Positions 13,901 through 22,076 of a stretch of 64,000 nt of DNA are shown here, one piece after another. The stretch is from Microglena sp. YARC. Its lineage: Eukaryota > Chlorophyta > Chlorophyceae > Chlamydomonadales > Chlamydomonadaceae. The notes under the pieces were generated by a model. It ran no database searches. It worked only from the letters and a program-made list of their open reading frames with translations, and was not told the DNA's origin. Position numbers and translations under genes: made by a program. The stretch's first letter is position 1, and the number at the start of each line of letters is the position of its first letter. The stretch spans positions 51,602,017-51,666,016 of the forward strand of contig CM039464.1 in assembly GCA_022414725.1 (NCBI GenBank). Reading direction: 5' to 3'.

Positions 13901-16900
13901 CTGTACATCAGTACAAGTGGTGCCAGTGACACAACTGTACAGCAGTACAAGTGGTGCCAGTGACACAACTGTACAGCAGTTCAAGTGGTGCTAGTGACAC
14001 AACTGAACAGCAGTACAAGTGGTGCCAGTGGCACAACTGTACAGCAGTACAAGCGGTGCAAGTGACACAACTGTACAGCAGTACAATTGTACAGCAGAGA
14101 ATCAAGAGCATCGATGCACCTGCTGCGCTTCACTGAGTTTGGTGTCCTGCCTGCAGCCAGCTTGCTCCAACATCATGCCCATGTCACGAAGCTGTTGACG
14201 ATTGCTCTCGACCTACGTGGGCATTTAAGCATGAGTAATTGTACTTGTACTGCGGTTTATGCATTTGTAGGGTACTTGTACTGTGGTCTATGCATGTGTA
14301 TTTGTACTTTTACTGTATACTTGTACTGTGGTTTATGCATATGTACTTGTACTTTTACTGTGCACTTGTACTGTGGTTTATGCATATGTGCTTGAAACAC
14401 GAAGGAAAACTTGTGTACCAGTGCTAAAGCACAGTGAGGAAAATGTGCACTAGACAGATGGGGTACAATAATGGGGAAAAGGTGAGGGTGTCAGTGGGGC
14501 AGTGGGTGTGGTTCAGTGGTTCAGTTGGTGTTCCCCCCTCCCTTTTTTAACAGGGAAAACAGGGGGGAAACATGAAAAAACATGAAGATTACCACCACCA
14601 CCACCATGATCGTCACCATCATCACTTCTTTACTGTACACAACCCACCTCTGCCTGAAGCATTGTAACCTGCTCCTACTCCTCACTGGCATTCACACCGG
14701 CATCATGATGATGATCACAACCAAAACCACCATCACGATCGTCCTCCTCCTCCTCCTTACTATGACAGTCCACGTCTGCACTACCCACCTGTGCTTGAAG
14801 CATTACAACCTCCTCCCCACTGGTAGTACAGCATTCACACTAGCATCATAATGATGATCATAACCACCACCATCACAGTCATCATTATCCTTCTCCTCCT
14901 CCTTATTATGACAGTTCATCTCTGCACTACCCACCTGCGCTTGACGCATTACAACCTCCTCCTCACTGGCAGTACAGCATTCACATTAGCATCATGATGA
15001 TGATCACCACCACCACCACCACCACCATCATCATTATCCTCCTCCTCCTCCCCATTATGACAGGTTATCTATGAACTACCCACCTGCGCTTGAAGCATTA
15101 CAACCTCCTTCTCACTGGCAGTACAGCATTCACATTAGCATGATGATGTTGATCATAACCACCACCACCACCATCATCATTATCCTCCTCCTCCTCCCCA
15201 TTATGACAGGTTGTCTATGAACTACCCACCTGCGCTTGAAGCATTACAATCTCCTCCTCAATATCATAACCACCACTACCATCACGGTCATCATTATCGT
15301 CCTCCTCCTCCCTATTATGACAGTTTATCTATTCACTACACACCTGTGCTTCAAAACTAGCAGATCACAGATCACCACCCAGCTCTCACCACACACCTGT
15401 ACTTGACAACTGGCAGATCATAGCTCACAGATCACCACCCAGCTCCAACCACACACCTGTACTTGACAACTGGCAGATCATAGCTCACAGATCACCACCC
15501 AGCTCCAACCGCACACCTGTACTTGACAACTGGCAGATCATAGATCACAGATCACCACCCAGCTCCAACCACACACCTGTACTTGACAACTGGCAGATCA
15601 TAGATCACAGATCACCACCCAGCTCCAACCACACACCTGTACTTGACAACTGGCAGATCATAGATCACAGATCACCACCCAGCTCCAACCACACACCTGT
15701 ACTTAAAGCATTACAACCAGCTTCTCATTGGCAGTAGAGAATTCACATCAGAATCAGTATCATGATGATTATCACAACCACCACCACGACCATCACGATC
15801 ATCATTATCGTCCTCCTCCCCTCCTCTTCATTCTGAAATTTGACCTCTGCACTACGCACCTGTGCTTGAAGCATTACAACCTGCTCCTCACTGCTGTTCA
15901 ATTTCCTGCAGGCGGTACATATTTGCACACATGAGCATTACTAAGGCTTAGTAACTAAGCATCACTGTTTTATTTCTGGGCTACGCATGGCAGCTGCCAG
16001 CCAGCTCCAAAAGTTAGCCACTGGGCCTATGCAAAAAGATCATAGTTCATTGGAATGCACGTATTGTCAACTGTCAGACACACTGTTAGCTAGCTCCAGG
16101 TTTGAATGAAGGAGGGGAGAAAGTAGCTGCCTAGAAGCTGCCACGCGTTGCCCAAAAATGAAAAAATAAAACAGTGAGATTAATAAGCATAAGCAATGCA
16201 AGTGGGGTTGCCAAATACATAGGGTTGGGCCGACATATAAACGTATAATATACGTTTATACGTTTATACGTGTAAATACGCCGTACAGTTTCTCTAAAAT
16301 CGACCTTATATACGTCGTATAAAAAACGTATAGTCTGTACTTCGAGAAGTACAGCACACGTCCCGGCACTCAACTTTCTTGGTTTTCGTTATATTTTTGA
16401 TTTAGATAGCTCATTGGAAAGATTTTGACCTCCTTTATCACAATATGCAATAAAAATCACCATTCACAAGCAACATTTCATACACATTGGGCCGTAAGGT
16501 TGATCTATATAGCCAGGATGGCACACATGTCAGAGCGCCACCTAGCCTTCCATTCCACAAGCTGTGCTCCTACGTGGGCTTCAAGGATTGATGGTGCAAG
16601 CCTAGAGCAATCATAATAATACCCTTATGTACTTATATCATTAAACACTTATACAGTTATATATTAGACCAACTGGCATTTAAAGGCTCCCTTAGATTGG
16701 CACCGCGCTTCTTGGTCGACGCGCTTTCTGGTCGTGATTTCTTTTCTGAGATTTGGACAACCTTAACTTGCGAGATTACTTTTATGAGAGTTGATATGTG
16801 ATGCCAATAAAATTAGCTACGCAACAGTACCTTTAAACCCATGTAAAACTATTTTCTCAAGAAGTGCCTAATTTTTATATACGTTTTTATATGTTTATAT

Positions 16901-19900
16901 GAATACGTTCATACGTTTATACGTTTATGCGGCTTATAAAAATAAAAACATACGTTTGCTTTCCGACCCTACAAATACAATATCGTAGACACATATGTCG
17001 TATGGTATCGTCTGATATATCTAGGCAACAGCAACTAAAGTTACATAATATTCATTAATATTAAACTAATATTACACATTAGATTTCCTAGATACGTCCC
17101 GTGCAAATCTTGGAACCAGGGCGATATTGACAAACCTTATTGTGTAATACCACATGTTTATATTGTGTGCATCACGGTTCCTTTTTTAGGTACGCGTAGC
17201 AGCTTCTAGGTAATTCCCTGTTCCTGTCATTAAGCCAAACCAGAAGCTACCTAGTGTGTCGGAAAGCTGACATGACCAGCATTTCAATGAAGCTGAAAGC
17301 TATGGTCTTGACCCAGAGGCTGGTGAATGGAGCTGACTAGAAGCTGCTATGCGTAGGCCAAAAAAGAAACAGTGATAAGAATGAACAAATCTGGTAGCCA
17401 GTGCTATTGTTTTCATTTTTTTACACTGTATTTTATTTTATGATGCATTTTCTTTTATTTTACACTTTATTATTCGTATTATTTGTATGTTTATTTGCGT
17501 ATGTTCGTCTTACACTGTATTGATTTTAGGCTATGAGCAGTTGTGCGGTAGTCTGAGCTCAGGCACAGTAGCGGTCTGCGAAAGCAATACTCGCAGTAAC
17601 ATTCTCCAGTGCAAGCAAACAGGAAGTTTCCTTTAACTTCACGCCCCGTGGCAAGGCGTAACAATCTCCATTTTCCATTTTTTATCGTTTCAAGCCATGC
17701 TATGTTCCTGAAATCTCTTTGTGAGAGACTAATTCGGAATAAGAAATCTGCAGCTCATAGCCGAAAATAAATATAGTTGAAGACAAAACTATAAACATAA
17801 ACATATAAATAATACAAGACACCTGCAAGACACATATAAATAATACAAGACACCTGCAAGACACATATAAATAATAAAAGAAACCTGCCAGACACATATA
17901 AATAATAAAGGAATACAGTGTAAAATAAAATAGAGTGTACGATAAAATAAAATGAAAAATAAAAGACAGTGTAAAATTAAATACAATGTAAAATTGAAAA
18001 ACAGTCTAAAGTAAAATACAGAGTAAAATTACATACAGCATGCAACTTGCCTTTTAGCCTCCTACTTGGCTTGGCGCTCTTGATGTAAGAACTTTCCCAA
18101 TGATTCAATTCCGAATATTGGGGATCAGCCTACAAGTGGCTGGCTAACGGAGCTGCCTAGAAGCTGCTGCTTGTAGCATATATGAAAATGAAAAACATTA
18201 AGAGTGGTAGTTAAAGACATGCAACTCACCTATTAGCCTCCTCCTTTCCCTGGCACTTTTGATAAAATAACTTTCCCTATAATTCAATTCCGAGTCTTGG
18301 GGATTAGTCTAAAAGTGGCTGGCTAACGAAGCTGTCTAGAAGCTGCTGCTTGTAGAAAGAAAACGAAAAAGTGTAAGGCATGCAACTCACCTATTTGCCT
18401 CCTCTTTGGCCTGGCGCTCTTGGTGTAAGAACTTTCCCAAGGATTCGATTCTCCCTCGCTGCTGAGTGTATTCGTCACCTAGTAGAATGCAGTGTACATG
18501 TGGTGGGAGTGTGAAGTGCGAAAGAAGCCTGGATTATAGACTGCATTGGACATGTGGTACAAGTGTGAATTAAGAAAGAAGCCTGAAGTGTAGATTGCAG
18601 TGGAAGTGTGGTAAGAGTGTGAAGTGCAAAAGATGCCTGGAGTGTTGAGTGCAGTGGACATGAGGTTAGAGTGTTAAGTGCAAATCAAGCCTGAAGTGTT
18701 TAGTGCAGTGGAAGTGTGGTGGAAGTGTGAAGTGCAAAAGAAGCCTGAAGTGTTGAGTGCAGTGGACATGTGGTAAGAGTGTGAAGTGCAAAAGAAGCCT
18801 GGAGTGTTGAGTGCAGTGGACGTGTGGTGGGAGTGTGAAGTACAAAACAAGCCTGAAGTGAAGTGCAACAGGAGCCTGGGGTACAATGGGAGTGTGAAGT
18901 GGAACAAGAGCTGTTCAGTGCATGCGGCACATGGTAGAGTGCAGTGGAAGTGTGGTGGGAGTGTGAAGTACAAAACAAGCCTGAAGTGGAAATAAGCGGT
19001 ACAGGAGCCTGGAGTGATGGGGTAGACAGAAGTACAAGATAAGTATGAAGTATAGTAGGAGTCCGAATAACTCACTTGCACTCTTCTGCCCCTTCCTTGC
19101 ATTGGAAAGCTTACAATTGATAGAGGATGAGCTGCATAGTAAGTGATAGCCCAAAGGCACCTAGCTCTGGCCCCAGCCAACCCAAGACTCACTTGCACTC
19201 TTCTGCCCCCCAGCCCTCCCAGCCAAGCCAAGATGCACTTGCACTCCTCTGCCCCCCAGCCCCCCAGCCAAGCCAAGACTCACTTGCACTCTTCTGCCCC
19301 CCAGCCCCCCCAGCCAAGCCAAGATGCACTTGCACTCTTCTGCCACCCAGCCCCCCCAGCCAAGCCAAGATGCACTTGCACTCTTCTGCCCCCAGCCCCC
19401 CCAGCCAAGCCAAGATGCACTTGCACTCTTCTGCCACCCAGCCCCCCAGCCAAGCCAAGATGCACTTGCACTCTTCTGCCCCCCAGCCCCCCCAGCCAAG
19501 CCAAGATGCACTTGCACTCTTCTGCCACCCAGCCCCCCCAGCCAAGCCAAGATGCACTTGCACTCTTCTGCCCCCCAGCCCCCCCAGCCAAGCCAAGACT
19601 CACTTGCACTCTTCTGCCCCCTCCTTGCATTAGCAAGCTCACAGTTGATGGACGATCTGGCATGCGCTGCAGAGCGCACTGCATTGAGGGCGGCTGCACA
19701 GCGCTGCTGTGCAAGCCACTCTGATCGGCGGCTCTCCTTTAACTGTGCGTGGTTCCGGGTGTGTTGTTACTATTTGGGGTTGAGGTGTGTTGAGTACAAG
19801 TGACTACAAGTGCTTATCTCAGTTTTCTGTATTCATATAACGACACGAGTGCTGATATCAGTTATCTGTGTTTATATAAGCACTCAAGTGCGTATCTCAC

Positions 19901-21404
19901 TTATTTGTTTTTTGTATTTAATCTGACCAGTGCACATCTCTGTTTTCTGTGTTTACATAATCACTCGGGTGCGTATCTCAATTATCTGTGTTATATCATG
20001 CTGACCAGTGAATTTTCTCAGTTATCTGTGTTTAAATAATCACACAAATGTATATCTCAGTTATCTGTGTTATATAATCACTCGGGTGCCTATCTCACGT
20101 GTCTGTGTGAAAATAATCTGACCAGAGCATATCTCAGTTATCTGTGTCTATATAATCACACAAATGCATACCTCAGTTATCTGTTTTTTTTAACATGAAT
20201 AGCTATCTCAGCTATGTATATTTATACAATCACACCAATTCGGATCTCACCTATCTATGTTTATATAATGACACAAATGCCTATATTAGTTATCTGTGTT
20301 TATGTAATCAAATGTCTGTGCCTAAGGCTGAGGCCCAGATGTACAAAACTGAAGCCTATAAAAGTAAAATACCAAGGCAACTCACCTCCCGCTCAAAGTT
20401 GTACTGCTCCCAGCTCCAGGCTGTAAAACTGCTTTGCACGCAGTATGAACCATACAAGACTGGGGACTAGGGCGTTTACAAAATACATAACGATGGCAAC
20501 ACACCTCCCGCTCCAACTCTTTGACCTGCTGCAAGAGCTTCACTTCTCTCACACCCAATACTGCACCACTGCGGCAGTGTTGTACTGCTGCCGCTGATGT
20601 TTCAGTTGTACTGCTCCCAGCTCAAGACTGGAAAGCTGCTTTGCACGCAGTTTGTTCCACACAAGACTTGGGGACTAGGGCTGTTTAACAAAATTCAATA
20701 CTATGGCTACCCACCTCCCGCTCCAACTCCTTCACTTCTCTTACACCCAACGCTGCACCACTGCGGCAGTGTTGTACTGCTGCTGCTGCAGCCGTACTGC
20801 TTCCAGCTCCAGGCTGTAAAAACTTGCTTGCACCGCAGTATGTGTCCACACAAGACTTGGGACTGGGGCGTATAAAAGTTAAATACTATGGCAACTCACC
20901 TCTCGCTCCAACTCCTTGACCTGCCGCAAAAGCTTCACTTCTCTTACACCCAATGCCGCACCACAGCAACAGTGTTGTACAGCTGCTGCTGCAGCAGCCG
21001 TACTGGTCCCAGCTCCAGGCATGCACACTACTTTGCATGCAGCCTGTACCGCACATGACTTGGACTCCCTGGCCCCCTTTAAATGTGGACAATGACCAGA
21101 GGATTTCTTGACACTCTGGTCTGGCCGCCCCTTCCTCCTGGCAGTCTGTGTGATTGTGATTGAATGATTGATTTATCGATTGATTTATTGATCGATTGAT
21201 TGGTTTGATTGATGATGGATGATGATGGATGGATGGATGGATGGATGATTGATTGATTTGTGGTGCGATTGTGTCTTTTGTGATTGTGATCGACAAACAG
21301 TTTAAACGCATAGCCCATCCTAGTAGCCCAGAAATCTTGAATCCTAATAGACACTAGCCCAGAATCTTGAATACCTAACATAGAAGAATCTTGAATACCT
21401 TTGC

Positions 21405-21474
<70 letters not shown>

Positions 21475-21854
21475 CAAGTAAGTAAGTAAGTAAGTAAGTA
21501 ATTAAGTAAGTAAGTAAGTAAGTAAGTAAGTGAGTGAGTGAGTAAGTGAGTGAGTGAGTAAAGTGACGTGAGTGAGTAAGTAAGTAACAAGTGACGGTGA
21601 GGTACGGTAAGTAAGTAAGTAAAAGGAAAGTAATGTAGTAAGTAAGTAGTAAGTAAGTAAGTAAGTAAAGTTAAGTAAGTAAGTAAGTAAGTAAGTAGTG
21701 AGTAAGTGAGTGAGTGAGTGAGTAAGATAAGTAAGTAAGTAAGTAAGTAAGTTGAGTGATGTAAGTAAGTAATGAGTGAGTGAGTGAGTAAGTTAAGTAA
21801 GTGAGTAAGTTAAGTAAGTAAAAGTAAGTAAGTAAGTGAGTAAGGTTAAGATAG

Positions 21855-21900
<46 letters not shown>

Positions 21901-21943
21901 GTAAGTAAGTAAAGTAAAGTAAGTAAGTAAGTAAGTAAGTAAG

Positions 21944-21975
<32 letters not shown>

Positions 21976-22043
21976 AAGTAAGTAAGTAAAGTAAGTAAGT
22001 AAGTAAGCTAAGTAAGTAAGTAAGTTAACCCGTAAGTAAGAGT

Positions 22044-22076
<33 letters not shown>

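Noticed and set aside
13435..14095. CRISPR-like regular array
   Set aside because: A head-to-tail 34-bp minisatellite without unique spacers, in a eukaryotic intron; the same holds for the 31-bp and 60-bp arrays.
19127..19724. Pro-rich (plus) and Trp/Gly-rich (minus) frames of 135-193 codons
   Set aside because: Products of the 46-bp array, whose unit length lets several frames stay open.
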